Positions 1 to 7,008 of a stretch of DNA of 10,164 bases are shown one piece after another. Position 1 is the stretch's first letter. Each line of letters starts with the position of its first letter. The stretch is taken from assembly GCA_947258895.1 (NCBI GenBank), contig CAMYKE010000186.1, positions 1-10,164 on the forward strand, given 5' to 3'. The translations under genes were made by a program, and so were the position numbers. A model generated the notes under the pieces. That model did no database searches and was not told the DNA's origin. It saw only the letters and a program-made list of their open reading frames with translations. The stretch is from an uncultured Pseudomonadales bacterium (GTDB lineage Bacteria > Pseudomonadota > Gammaproteobacteria > Pseudomonadales > IMCC2047).

Positions 1-751
1 CGCGCAACGCTTTACGGCCCGTTACAGCGGTGACCATTGGCAGGCATACAAGGCACTGCGCAGCACTACCGATGCACCGTTTAGCGCCTACCTCGGGTTG
101 GGAGACTATGGCGTGTTGTCACTGTCGCCGGAGCGCTTTGTCAGCGCGCGCCAGGGCAACGTGGAAACGCGCCCGATCAAGGGTACGCGGCCCCGCAGCG
201 GCGATCCGGGAATCGATCGGCAAAACGAGCAGCTGCTACTCAACAGTTCGAAGGACAAGGCTGAAAACCTGATGATCGTCGATTTGCTGCGCAACGACCT
301 GGGCAGGAATTGCCTACCCGGCAGCATCCAGGTTCCGAGCCTGTTTGCGATAGAAGCCTACTCGAATGTATTCCACCTGGTCAGCACGATCACGGGCAGG
401 CTGGCGGCCGGCAAGGATTCACTGGACTTGCTGCGGGATTGTTTTCCGGGCGGCTCGATTACCGGTGCGCCGAAGCTGCGCGCCATGCAAATCATCGAAG
501 AACTGGAACCGCATCGGCGCAGCGCCTATTGCGGAAGCGTGGCCTATATAAATTTCGACGGCGATATGGATAGCAACATTGCCATTCGGTCACTGGTGTG
601 CCGCGAGCAGCAAATCTATTGCTGGGGTGGTGGCGGTATTGTGGCCGACTCGGATATCGACGAGGAATATCGCGAATCCGTAATCAAGGTGTCAAATCTG
701 CTCGATACCCTGTCACAGTTCATGACGGCCAGCAGTTATCAATCGCAATGA
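1..751 (+). CDS. pabB: Aminodeoxychorismate synthase component I (PabB), 5' end missing
   Basis: This is the C-terminal 249 residues of a chorismate-binding enzyme, read in frame from base 2; the start lies outside the window. PabB joins with the glutaminase PabA to turn chorismate and glutamine into 4-amino-4-deoxychorismate, the precursor of p-aminobenzoate and folate, in the cytoplasm. The visible part has the family signatures: SPERF (near 128-142), PIKGT (near 173-184), DLLRNDLGR (near 281-307) and PGGSITGAPK (near 447-476). The lysine of PIKGT (codon 179-181) is the PabB-specific catalytic lysine; anthranilate synthase TrpE normally has alanine there, so PabB is preferred over TrpE. The stop overlaps the start of the next gene (ATGA at 748-751), which implies co-transcription and probable translational coupling. 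No disruption is seen in the visible part. Confidence 0.95.
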   Translation, partial: AQRFTARYSGDHWQAYKALRSTTDAPFSAYLGLGDYGVLSLSPERFVSARQGNVETRPIKGTRPRSGDPGIDRQNEQLLLNSSKDKAENLMIVDLLRNDLGRNCLPGSIQVPSLFAIEAYSNVFHLVSTITGRLAAGKDSLDLLRDCFPGGSITGAPKLRAMQIIEELEPHRRSAYCGSVAYINFDGDMDSNIAIRSLVCREQQIYCWGGGGIVADSDIDEEYRESVIKVSNLLDTLSQFMTASSYQSQ

Positions 752-1386
752 GTGAAGCACACCACCGCCCTCCCCTGAGCCCCAGCGTCGCATCGCTGCG
801 CAGGCATTTTCGCGAGCGCCGCATCCACAAACCGGGTCCGCTGGATAATCCGGATTCGCTGGCATTCCAGCAACTCCACGAACAGGAGGGACATAGCGCC
901 GCCGTGCTCATTCCCATCGTCGAGACCAGGCGTGGGCTGGACGTGCTGTTGACCCGCCGCGCCGAGCATCTCAAGAAACATCCGGGGCAAATCAGTTTTC
1001 CGGGAGGCAGAATCGAGCCGTACGACGACTCTCCGGTCGCAACGGCGCTGCGCGAAACCGAGGAGGAAATCGGCCTGCCGCCGGCCGCGACCGAAATACT
1101 CGGTGAGATAGGCAGCGTCTACACCGTTACCGGTTTTCATGTGACGCCCGTGATCGGGTTGCTGCGCGAACCGCTCGAAATAGTACCCGATCCCAATGAG
1201 GTGGCGGAGGTGATCATGGTGCCGTTTTCTCACCTGATGAATCCGGCAATCTACGAACTTCATAAACATCGCCACGAAACCGGCCTCAGGACCTATTTCT
1301 CGACCGAGTATAAAAACTACCGCATCTGGGGCGTGACGGCGGGGATCATTGTCGGGCTGTATGAGGAACTGCAGGCCGGCAACTAA
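748..1386 (+). CDS. nudL: NudL-type Nudix hydrolase, probable CoA pyrophosphatase
   Basis: A 212-residue Nudix enzyme expected to split coenzyme A and related CoA species into 3',5'-ADP and phosphopantetheine, needing Mg or Mn. Two motifs support this. A NuCoA-like motif covers residues 67-87 (LLT-R-R ... G ... FPGG), with lysine where the consensus has its second arginine. The Nudix box runs from about residue 86 to 110 and ends in RETEEEIGL. The late YRIWG-TAGII segment is also typical of the family. I start it at ATG 748, inside the pabB stop (ATGA), not at the longer open frame beginning at 598, because the extra 50 residues lie in pabB coding sequence and are not family-like. No clear ribosome site precedes it, as expected for coupling to pabB. 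pabB followed by nudL (yeaB) is also the E. coli order. The enzyme class is secure; substrate is inferred from the family. Confidence 0.9.
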   Translation: MSEAHHRPPLSPSVASLRRHFRERRIHKPGPLDNPDSLAFQQLHEQEGHSAAVLIPIVETRRGLDVLLTRRAEHLKKHPGQISFPGGRIEPYDDSPVATALRETEEEIGLPPAATEILGEIGSVYTVTGFHVTPVIGLLREPLEIVPDPNEVAEVIMVPFSHLMNPAIYELHKHRHETGLRTYFSTEYKNYRIWGVTAGIIVGLYEELQAGN

Positions 1387-1425
1387 AGCAGCAACAGAAA
1401 ATCAGCGCAATTCGCGCCGCTTAAA

Positions 1426-1455
1426 TTGCGTCGATCCATTGCACTGGGGTATATT
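1426..1455 (+). promoter_or_regulatory. Candidate sigma70 promoter for nhaB
   Basis: A TATATT box at 1450-1455 is preceded, 18 bases upstream, by TTGCGT at 1426-1431. The -10 is good and the -35 is weak (TTG matched). The predicted transcript would begin near 1462, just before the first helix of the leader RNA described next. That coincidence supports the placement, but it is only a sequence-motif call. Confidence 0.4.
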
Positions 1456-1461
1456 AACGGC

Positions 1462-1583
1462 TCTCTGCCCCAGGGATAAAAAAACTATAAACGAAAAATT
1501 TCTCGAACTTATGGATTCGAACGAGTCGCTGATTCCTCATCAGGCGGCTCACGGGCAGCAATAATTTTAATAAGGGAACGCCT
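1462..1583 (+). promoter_or_regulatory. Structured 5' leader of nhaB, candidate cation-responsive riboswitch
   Basis: The roughly 120 nt between the predicted promoter and the nhaB start can form a closed, ordered fold. CTGCCC (1465-1470) pairs perfectly with GGGCAG (1553-1558) and encloses the rest. Inside, TCGAA (1503-1507) pairs with TTCGA (1516-1520). A larger hairpin spans 1523-1550: GAG-CG-CTGAT against ATCAG-CG-CTC, with one G-U pair, one bulged G and a five-base loop. The ribosome site AAGGGA (1572-1577) lies 14 nt after the closing helix and 6 nt before ATG 1584. Known RNA families sense Na+ or Li+ upstream of antiporter genes (Rfam motifs DUF1646, nhaA-I, nhaA-II), so a related role is plausible. 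I see helices and context, not a confirmed family match. A 71-codon open frame through this region (1349-1564) starts inside nudL and looks spurious. Confidence 0.5.
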
Positions 1584-3086
1584 ATGTCCAGTACTATCTA
1601 TCAGGCATTTAGTCATAATTTCCTTGGAATAGCGCCAATTTGGTACAAGCAGGCCATCTTCGCGTTCCTGATTCTAAACCCGTTGCTGTTGTTCATCGCC
1701 GGACCGTTCGTTACCGGCTGGATATTGATCGGCGAGTTTATTTTTACCCTCGCCATGGCGCTCAAGTGCTACCCGTTGCAGCCAGGGGGATTGCTGGCGA
1801 TTGAAGCCGTTCTGCTGGGGCTTGCGACCCCGGAATCCGTATTCCACGAGGCGGTGAACAACATCGAGGTCATCTTTCTGTTGATGTTCATGGTCGCCGG
1901 CATCTTCTTCATGAAGGACCTGCTGCTGTATGTTTTTACCAAGATCCTGGTGCGGGTGAAATCCAAGCTGGTGCTATCCCTGCTGTTCTCCGTGGTCGCC
2001 GCGGTCCTGTCGGCGTTCCTCGATGCCCTGACCGTTACCGCGGTATTGATCACGGTGAGCGTCGGCTTTTACACGATCTACCACAAGGTCGCATCGGGCA
2101 AGAAGGTTCACGACGACCATGACCACAGCAGTGACCATGAATTCCACGAGTACAGGCGCGAAGACCTGGATCAATTCCGTACCTTTCTGCGCAGCCTGAT
2201 GATGCACGGCGCCGTCGGTACCGCCCTGGGTGGCGTCTGCACGCTGGTCGGGGAGCCACAGAATCTGCTGATTGCCAAAGTGGCCGGCTGGGAATTCATT
2301 GAATTCTTTTTGCAAATGGCGCCGGTAACCATGCCCGTCCTGGTGGCTGGCCTGCTCACCGTAATCGTACTCGAAGTGACTGGCAAGTTTGGTTATGGCG
2401 GCAAGATGCCGGCGGAGGTGCGCAGTATCCTCGAGGACGTCGACAAGCAACATGACGAGCAGCGCACGCAAAAACAAAAAGCGGCGCTGATCGTGCAAGG
2501 CGTAACCGGGATCCTGTTGGTGCTCGGGTTGGCATTTCATGTCGCCGAGGTGGGCGTTATCGGCCTGGCGATTATCGTCATCCAGACCGCATTCAACGGC
2601 ATCATCGACGAACACCAGATCGGCAAGTCCTTCGAAGAGGGCCTCCCGTTCACCGCGCTGCTGGTGGTGTTCTTCGCGATCGTCGCGGTGATTCACGAGC
2701 AGCACCTGTTCGATCCGGTCAGCCGCTTCGTGTTTGAAATGCCGCTGGAGCGGCAGCCCGGCATGTTCTTTATTGCCAACGGCGTGTTGTCCATGATCAG
2801 CGACAATGTGTTTGTCGCGACGGTCTATATCAACGAGGTGAAGGCGGCGTTCGAAGCTGGTGACATCAGTCGCGAACACTTCGAAAAACTGGCCATCGCG
2901 ATCAACACCGGGACCAACCTGCCGAGCGTGGCAACACCAAACGGTCAGGCTGCCTTCCTGTTCCTGTTGACATCTGCCCTCGCCCCGCTGATCAGGCTCT
3001 CGTACGGGCGCATGGTGATCATGGCCTTTCCCTACACGATCGTACTTAGTATCGTCGGGTACACAGCGGTCGCACTGTGGGTATGA
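1584..3086 (+). CDS. nhaB: Na+/H+ antiporter NhaB
   Basis: A 500-residue polytopic inner-membrane protein that exchanges cytoplasmic Na+ (or Li+) for protons, serving salt and pH homeostasis. It matches NhaB over its full length (E. coli NhaB is slightly longer, about 513), with typical segments such as the N-terminal [20 protein letters not shown] and [13 protein letters not shown]. The aspartate in FLDALT is residue 147, corresponding to the Asp147 known to be important for E. coli NhaB. Many hydrophobic helices are interrupted by a charged loop at about residues 171-196. That loop carries a His/Asp-rich patch at 176-188 with five histidines. ATG 1584 follows a good AAGGGA site (1572-1577). 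The gene appears to be transcribed alone behind its own promoter and long leader. No truncation or frameshift is seen. Confidence 0.96.
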   Translation: MSSTIYQAFSHNFLGIAPIWYKQAIFAFLILNPLLLFIAGPFVTGWILIGEFIFTLAMALKCYPLQPGGLLAIEAVLLGLATPESVFHEAVNNIEVIFLLMFMVAGIFFMKDLLLYVFTKILVRVKSKLVLSLLFSVVAAVLSAFLDALTVTAVLITVSVGFYTIYHKVASGKKVHDDHDHSSDHEFHEYRREDLDQFRTFLRSLMMHGAVGTALGGVCTLVGEPQNLLIAKVAGWEFIEFFLQMAPVTMPVLVAGLLTVIVLEVTGKFGYGGKMPAEVRSILEDVDKQHDEQRTQKQKAALIVQGVTGILLVLGLAFHVAEVGVIGLAIIVIQTAFNGIIDEHQIGKSFEEGLPFTALLVVFFAIVAVIHEQHLFDPVSRFVFEMPLERQPGMFFIANGVLSMISDNVFVATVYINEVKAAFEAGDISREHFEKLAIAINTGTNLPSVATPNGQAAFLFLLTSALAPLIRLSYGRMVIMAFPYTIVLSIVGYTAVALWV

Positions 3087-3441
3087 CATCGGATCAAGCC
3101 GCTCGCTCGAACTGTGGCGCAGGGACGCGTAAGTAGCGGTGCGAGGCGGGCTAACCGTTCCGGTTCACGGGGAATTCGCGTTCCCCGGTAGTCGTTCGAC
3201 GCGCACCACAACCGCCGGCGGTTCCGATTGGTAACAGGCTGGCGATATCGTGTGGTGACACTGAACATCGCTGCGCCGCGACCTGCTGCAGTGGCACACC
3301 ATCCCGACTCCAAACGGAGCGCGGGAGCGCCCGGACGATCCATTAGCGGGTGCCGCATCGTAACGAATGGATAGCAACGACGGTTCGGTGCGGCCTGAGA
3401 ACCGGCGCGGGGCATCGAATTCCCGGATAACGAGATAAATT
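3087..3441. other. 355-bp gene-free interval with several inverted repeats
   Basis: I find no convincing gene on either strand; the open frames crossing this interval have no recognisable family features. What is visible are short inverted repeats: 3153-3165 (AACCG, loop TTC, CGGTT), 3168-3187 (7-bp stem), a perfect 14-base palindrome at 3210-3223, and CGGTTC (3381-3386) with GAACCG (3399-3404). It must contain the end of the nhaB transcript and the promoter of the downstream gene, but I see no clear U-tract terminator or strong sigma70 promoter. Confidence 0.6.
3153..3187 (+). terminator. Tandem hairpins downstream of nhaB, possible transcript end
   Basis: Two back-to-back perfect hairpins begin about 65 nt after the nhaB stop. 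The first is a 5-bp stem with a 3-nt loop (3153-3165). The second is a 7-bp stem, CGGGGAA with TTCCCCG, with a 6-nt loop (3168-3187). No run of T follows, so intrinsic termination is uncertain. They could instead protect the 3' end of the nhaB mRNA. Confidence 0.3.
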
Positions 3442-4479
3442 TTGACCCCTATACTAGTCGCGGCCACGCTCGTGCTCACCATTGCCACCCTGTTACCAGT
3501 CATCCGCCATCCCCATTGGCTGGTCCGGGGTATGGATTTTCCCCGCATGCAGTTTGCAGTCGCTGCGCTGCTACTGGGCATCGCCCATTGCACCCTGCTT
3601 GAGCTGGATCAGCCCATCACGTGGTTGCTGATTGTGGTCACGCTGCTCTGCCTCTCCTGGCAATTATGGTGGATTATCCCGTATACCCCTATTTGGCCGA
3701 AGGAAGTAAAAGCGGCGCGTGCCGCTGACCCCGAATCCAGATTGAAAATAGTTACCGCCAATGTGCTCACGACCAATCGCAATGCGGAGGCATTCCTTGG
3801 CCTGGTCAGGCAGCACCGGCCCGATGTGCTGGTAACGCTGGAATCAGACCACTGGTGGCAGCAGCAACTCGACAACCTGCAAACCGACCTGCCGCATAGC
3901 GTAAAGTGCCCGTTGGACAACCTCTACGGCATGCATGTGTATTCGCGCTTCCCGCTCGAGGAAGCCGAAATCAGTTACCTGGTAGAGGATGATGTACCTT
4001 CGATACACGCCCTGTTGGTGCTGCAAACGGGGCATGGGGTCCGCGTGCATTTTCTGCACCCGGCTCCGCCGAGCCCCACCGAGAACCCGGAATCCGTAGA
4101 ACGAGATGCCGAGCTGGTTACCGTCGCGCGCAGCGTTGCCCAAAGTTCGCAACCGGTTATCGTCACCGGCGACCTCAATGACGTCGCCTGGTCCGCGACT
4201 ACGCGTTTATTTCGCAAACTCAGTGGCCTGCTGGATCCGCGTGTGGGTCGTGGTATGTACAACACCTTTCATGCGGATTACTGGTTCCTGCGGTGGCCGC
4301 TCGATCACCTGTTTCATAGTCATCATTTCACGGTCGTTGCGCTGCGCCGCCTGGAAAAGTTTGGTTCAGATCACTTCGCACTGCTTGCAACCGTAACGGG
4401 CGAAGATCGAGCGTGGGCGAGTTCCCTGACGGATCGAACGAACGCCGATCCGGCTGATGTACCCTGTCCAGGTGAATAG
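3442..4479 (+). CDS. Membrane-anchored endonuclease/exonuclease/phosphatase (EEP) family protein
   Basis: A 345-residue protein with three N-terminal hydrophobic segments (about residues 3-21, 36-53, 58-79) followed by an EEP catalytic domain (about 100-320). The EEP signature residues are all present: N107 in TANVL, E134 in TLESD, H206 in the HPAPP segment, D244 and N246 in GDLND, D288-H289 in PLDHL, and the terminal S309-D310-H311. It should therefore be an active metal-dependent phosphoester hydrolase. Whether it cuts nucleic acid, phospholipid or another phosphoester cannot be told. The start is TTG 3442: an in-frame stop (3436-3438) lies just upstream, and the next ATG (3532) would remove the first membrane segment. 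Only a weak ribosome site (GAG near 3432) is visible. It stands alone, convergent with dnaQ across 58 bp. Family is firm, substrate unknown. Confidence 0.85.
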   Translation: MTPILVAATLVLTIATLLPVIRHPHWLVRGMDFPRMQFAVAALLLGIAHCTLLELDQPITWLLIVVTLLCLSWQLWWIIPYTPIWPKEVKAARAADPESRLKIVTANVLTTNRNAEAFLGLVRQHRPDVLVTLESDHWWQQQLDNLQTDLPHSVKCPLDNLYGMHVYSRFPLEEAEISYLVEDDVPSIHALLVLQTGHGVRVHFLHPAPPSPTENPESVERDAELVTVARSVAQSSQPVIVTGDLNDVAWSATTRLFRKLSGLLDPRVGRGMYNTFHADYWFLRWPLDHLFHSHHFTVVALRRLEKFGSDHFALLATVTGEDRAWASSLTDRTNADPADVPCPGE

Positions 4480-4537
4480 AGGCGCTCAGATGCAGCCGCC
4501 GCGCGTGGTGCGCAGGCGTGCAACACCCTGCAGGTGA

Positions 4538-5251
4538 TTAATCGCCATCCAGCCAGAGGCAGTGTCCGGTCTGCTCCCGAATCTGCTGCAAGCGACGATC
4601 ATGCGCCGCCTCCTCTTCCTCCGTGGCGCGCAGGACCCTGAAGGGCCCCAGCGTTCGGGCGATTGTCTGACTGGTGATTTCCCCGGCGGAATTGATTTCG
4701 GCGCTGTCCCCCTCACCAAGGCGCAGGGTTCGTTGTCCCCCGGTCATCGCCAGGTACACATCGGCGAGGATTTCGGCATCCAGTAGCGCGCCGTGCAGGT
4801 CACGTTGCGAATTATCGACTCCGTAGCGCTTGCACAGCGCGTCCAGGCTATTCTTTTGCCCGGGATGCTTTTTGCGCGCCATGCGTACGGTGTCGGTGAT
4901 CGAACAAATCTCGATCACTTTGGGAAAAGCCCCGCCGAGCAGGGCGAATTCGCTATCGATAAACCCGACGTCGAAGGGCGCGTTATGAATAATCAGCTCG
5001 GCACCCTCGATGAACTCGCGAAAATCGCTGGCGATTTCCGCAAATAGCGGCTTGTCGGCCAGGAACTCCGGGGTGATGCCATGCACTTCCATCGCACCCT
5101 CGTCAATATCGCGCTGCGGATTGATATACTGGTGGTAGTGCTGCCCGGTGAGTTTGCGGTCGACCAGTTCCACGCAGCCAATTTCTATGATGCGATGTCC
5201 CTGGGATACCTCCAGGCCAGTGGTCTCCGTATCCAGTACGATATGCCTCAC
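4538..5251 (-). CDS. dnaQ: DNA polymerase III epsilon subunit, 3'-5' proofreading exonuclease
   Basis: A 237-residue DnaQ (E. coli: 243) that removes misincorporated bases within the replicative polymerase core. All DEDDh exonuclease motifs are intact: Exo I DTETTG with D7 and E9, Exo II HNAPFDVGFID with D94, and Exo III with H153 and D158. After the catalytic domain the usual YLAMTGGQ (166-173) leads into QRTLRL (173-178), where E. coli has its beta-clamp-binding motif. The remaining tail, to residue 237, would bind the alpha subunit. The start is GTG 5251: a TAA in frame lies 6 nt upstream, and a GAGGGT ribosome site (5262-5267) sits 10 nt before it. It is the last gene of the methyltransferase-rnhA-dnaQ operon, 36 bp after rnhA. 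In E. coli rnhA and dnaQ diverge; here they are co-directional. Confidence 0.97.
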   Translation of the reverse strand: MRHIVLDTETTGLEVSQGHRIIEIGCVELVDRKLTGQHYHQYINPQRDIDEGAMEVHGITPEFLADKPLFAEIASDFREFIEGAELIIHNAPFDVGFIDSEFALLGGAFPKVIEICSITDTVRMARKKHPGQKNSLDALCKRYGVDNSQRDLHGALLDAEILADVYLAMTGGQRTLRLGEGDSAEINSAGEITSQTIARTLGPFRVLRATEEEEAAHDRRLQQIREQTGHCLWLDGD

Positions 5252-5287
5252 GATTTACAGTACCCTCATGATCGGTGGTGCCTAACG

Positions 5288-5731
5288 CTAGGCTTCGGTG
5301 ACACCCAGATTGGCGAGTTCGTCGGCAATTTCATTTTCCGGGTGTCCGCTGTGCCCTTTCACCCAATGCCAATCGATTGAATGGTCGGCGATCGCGGCGT
5401 CGAGTTGTTGCCACAGGTCGATATTTTTCACCGGCTGCCTTGAGGCGGTTTTCCAGCCACGTTTTTTCCAGGCATGGATCCACTGCGTGATACCGTTTTT
5501 TACGTACACAGAATCGGTAGTAATCTGGACTTCGCTGGCGCGCTTCAGACAGCGTAATGCCTCGATGACGGCCTTCAATTCCATGCGGTTGTTGGTGGTA
5601 TCGCGCTCGCCGCCGTGGATGCGCTTCTCGTTGCTGTTGTAGCGCAGCAACGCGCCCCAACCCCCGACGCCGGGATTTCCCTTGCACGCCCCATCCGTAA
5701 ATATATGTACTACATTGTCGGTTTTAGTCAC
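5288..5731 (-). CDS. rnhA: Ribonuclease HI
   Basis: A 147-residue RNase HI that cleaves the RNA strand of RNA-DNA hybrids, clearing R-loops and primers. The four catalytic acids are present: D13 in [12 protein letters not shown]51 in NNRMELKA, D73 in [10 protein letters not shown] and D137 in NEIADELA, together with the catalytic-loop histidine H127 in [10 protein letters not shown]. The basic protrusion ([11 protein letters not shown], about 86-96) used for hybrid binding in the E. coli enzyme is also conserved. Numbering is a constant three residues ahead of E. coli, so the protein is full length. The start codon is GTG 5731, which overlaps the end of the methyltransferase gene by 8 bp. Only a weak GGA site precedes it, so translation is probably coupled. 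dnaQ follows 36 bp later. Confidence 0.97.
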   Translation of the reverse strand: MTKTDNVVHIFTDGACKGNPGVGGWGALLRYNSNEKRIHGGERDTTNNRMELKAVIEALRCLKRASEVQITTDSVYVKNGITQWIHAWKKRGWKTASRQPVKNIDLWQQLDAAIADHSIDWHWVKGHSGHPENEIADELANLGVTEA

Positions 5732-6497
5732 TGCGATTCCGGGTCGTGGGTTCGGTTAGCGGGAAGCTCAATATAGCGGTTTTTCGGCGCGGTTCACGTA
5801 GCGGTATGGAGCCGGCGATTTGTTTACGCGCCACCATGACGTAGCAACTACCAAAATGAAAATTGAAGCGGCGCAGGAAGATTTCCAGCCAGCGGCAGGC
5901 AGTAAACAGCCATTGATTACCAACCGGCAGGCCGTAGAAGGCGAACTGGGTATCTTCCGGCTTGCAGTCCAGCAATCGCAACCAGTCATACAGGCGTTGC
6001 TCGGACAGGTAGCGGCCGTTCCATGGCGCGCGACGCTTGAGGGTCAGCAATTTGCGCAGTTGCCACAGACTCCACGGGTTGAATCCGGTAATCACCAGTT
6101 GCCCCCCGGACCTGAGGGCTCGCTGGGCGTCGCGGATGATCTGGTGGGGTTGTCTGGAGTACTCCAGCACATGGTGCAGTATGATCAGGTCCATTTGTTC
6201 ATTGGCAATGGGAAGCTGTTCGGGTTGGGCGACTATCGCATTCCCGAGGCCTTCCACCGGGTATTCGAAATGAAGCAGGGTCTTGTTGGTGATCGGCGAG
6301 CGCTCGTATAGCGGGGTGCCGCCCGCCATGCTGATCTGCAACAGTTCATTGCCAAATTTCTTTTTCAGGATATCATCGAGCAAGCGCTGTTCCAGGTCCG
6401 CGAGTGATCTCGCCAGGATGCTCTGTTGCCAGTCTTTCCATTGGCGTCGGCAATGGGCCGGTGAAAAGAACTTGCTGGTGGAAAAAAATCGTAACAA
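5724..6497 (-). CDS. YafS-like SAM-dependent methyltransferase
   Basis: A class I methyltransferase of the type found beside rnhA in many gammaproteobacteria (yafS in E. coli); its substrate is unknown to me. From the start chosen here it has 257 residues. The glycine loop is degenerate, AGGTPLYE at about 58-65, in place of a DxGxGxG. Then come [12 protein letters not shown] (about 103-114), corresponding to motif IV, and the characteristic GFNPWSLW (about 138-145). I choose TTG 6497 because GAGGT (6505-6509) stands 7 nt upstream. A longer frame opens at TTG 6533 (269 residues) without a clear ribosome site. Neither start is ATG or GTG. The last 8 bp overlap rnhA, so it leads the methyltransferase-rnhA-dnaQ operon. 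Confidence 0.82.
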   Translation of the reverse strand: MLRFFSTSKFFSPAHCRRQWKDWQQSILARSLADLEQRLLDDILKKKFGNELLQISMAGGTPLYERSPITNKTLLHFEYPVEGLGNAIVAQPEQLPIANEQMDLIILHHVLEYSRQPHQIIRDAQRALRSGGQLVITGFNPWSLWQLRKLLTLKRRAPWNGRYLSEQRLYDWLRLLDCKPEDTQFAFYGLPVGNQWLFTACRWLEIFLRRFNFHFGSCYVMVARKQIAGSIPLREPRRKTAILSFPLTEPTTRNRSD

Positions 6498-7008
6498 AAG
6501 TGATACCTCGATGCCGCCCGGGTGCAGTGCCAACAGCGGAGTTTTACAGCGCGTCCACGGCAGCGGATTGGCGGAGCGCCCGCTGGCATGGTTTCATCCT
6601 GTACCCTCAGGGGAGGATCGGTGAATTTTCGTCACCACCTGTTGAGTCTCCAATCCGCAGCAGCAATAAGCGAATAATAACAAATCCAATTGGCTATTGT
6701 AGCCTGATCCAGTCGTTTCCCAGGCACCGCGCGCCAATCCCGCGCAATGTACAGCCTTTTTCTGCAGCTATCTATACGCGTGGCGCAATTTACTGACGTC
6801 TGTTAACGGTAATCCCGTATTTACGTAGAGGCGGCTTAGCAGGTACACTGGGCGTCCGGCTTGGCGTCGCCGCAATAGCGCATTGTTGCAGGTGGGGGCG
6901 CTCGACATACTGCGTACGTGGAAGATTCTGGTTTCGGGTCTATAGTAAAAGACACGCAAACTATTCTTTCAGGCCAGGGAAACTTATAAAATAATCAATA
7001 TAAACAGT
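6498..7008. other. 511-bp intergenic region between divergent methyltransferase and mltD; gloB absent
   Basis: No credible gene is seen on either strand. The promoters of both divergent units must lie here, but I find only weak candidates: TATAGT (6941-6946) and TATAAA (6985-6990) toward mltD, and TACAAT on the minus strand near 6697-6702. Small hairpins occur at 6620-6636 (GGTGA/TCACC) and 6692-6704 (GGCTA/TAGCC). The last 50 bases before mltD are markedly AT-rich. In E. coli, gloB (glyoxalase II) lies between yafS and mltD; no full gloB is here. Confidence 0.6.

Noticed and set aside
739..1275. 178-codon minus-strand open frame opposite nudL
   Set aside because: Antisense shadow; the plus-strand Nudix motifs are decisive.
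1349..1564. 71-codon open frame between nudL and nhaB
   Set aside because: It begins inside nudL in another frame, has no ribosome site or family features, and runs through the predicted promoter and structured leader.
1974..3089. 371-codon minus-strand open frame opposite nhaB
   Set aside because: Its composition is the antisense shadow of a GC-rich gene (runs of H, Q, D, R) with no recognisable domain; nhaB on the plus strand is certain.
3367..3438. 23-codon open frame ending 3 nt before the EEP start, possible leader peptide
   Set aside because: No ribosome site, no amino-acid bias suggesting attenuation, and it contains one arm of an inverted repeat; too little support.
3032..3593. Two minus-strand open frames (127 and 142 codons) across the nhaB-EEP spacer
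   Set aside because: They overlap both real genes antisense, contain no recognisable motif or signal, and look like chance frames in GC-rich DNA.
5820..6311. 163-codon plus-strand open frame opposite the methyltransferase
   Set aside because: Antisense shadow without domain features; the minus-strand protein has conserved methyltransferase motifs and an operon context.
6404..6796. 130-codon plus-strand open frame entering the gloB-position spacer
   Set aside because: The peptide has no glyoxalase II metal-binding motif (no HxHxDH) and starts inside the methyltransferase gene antisense.
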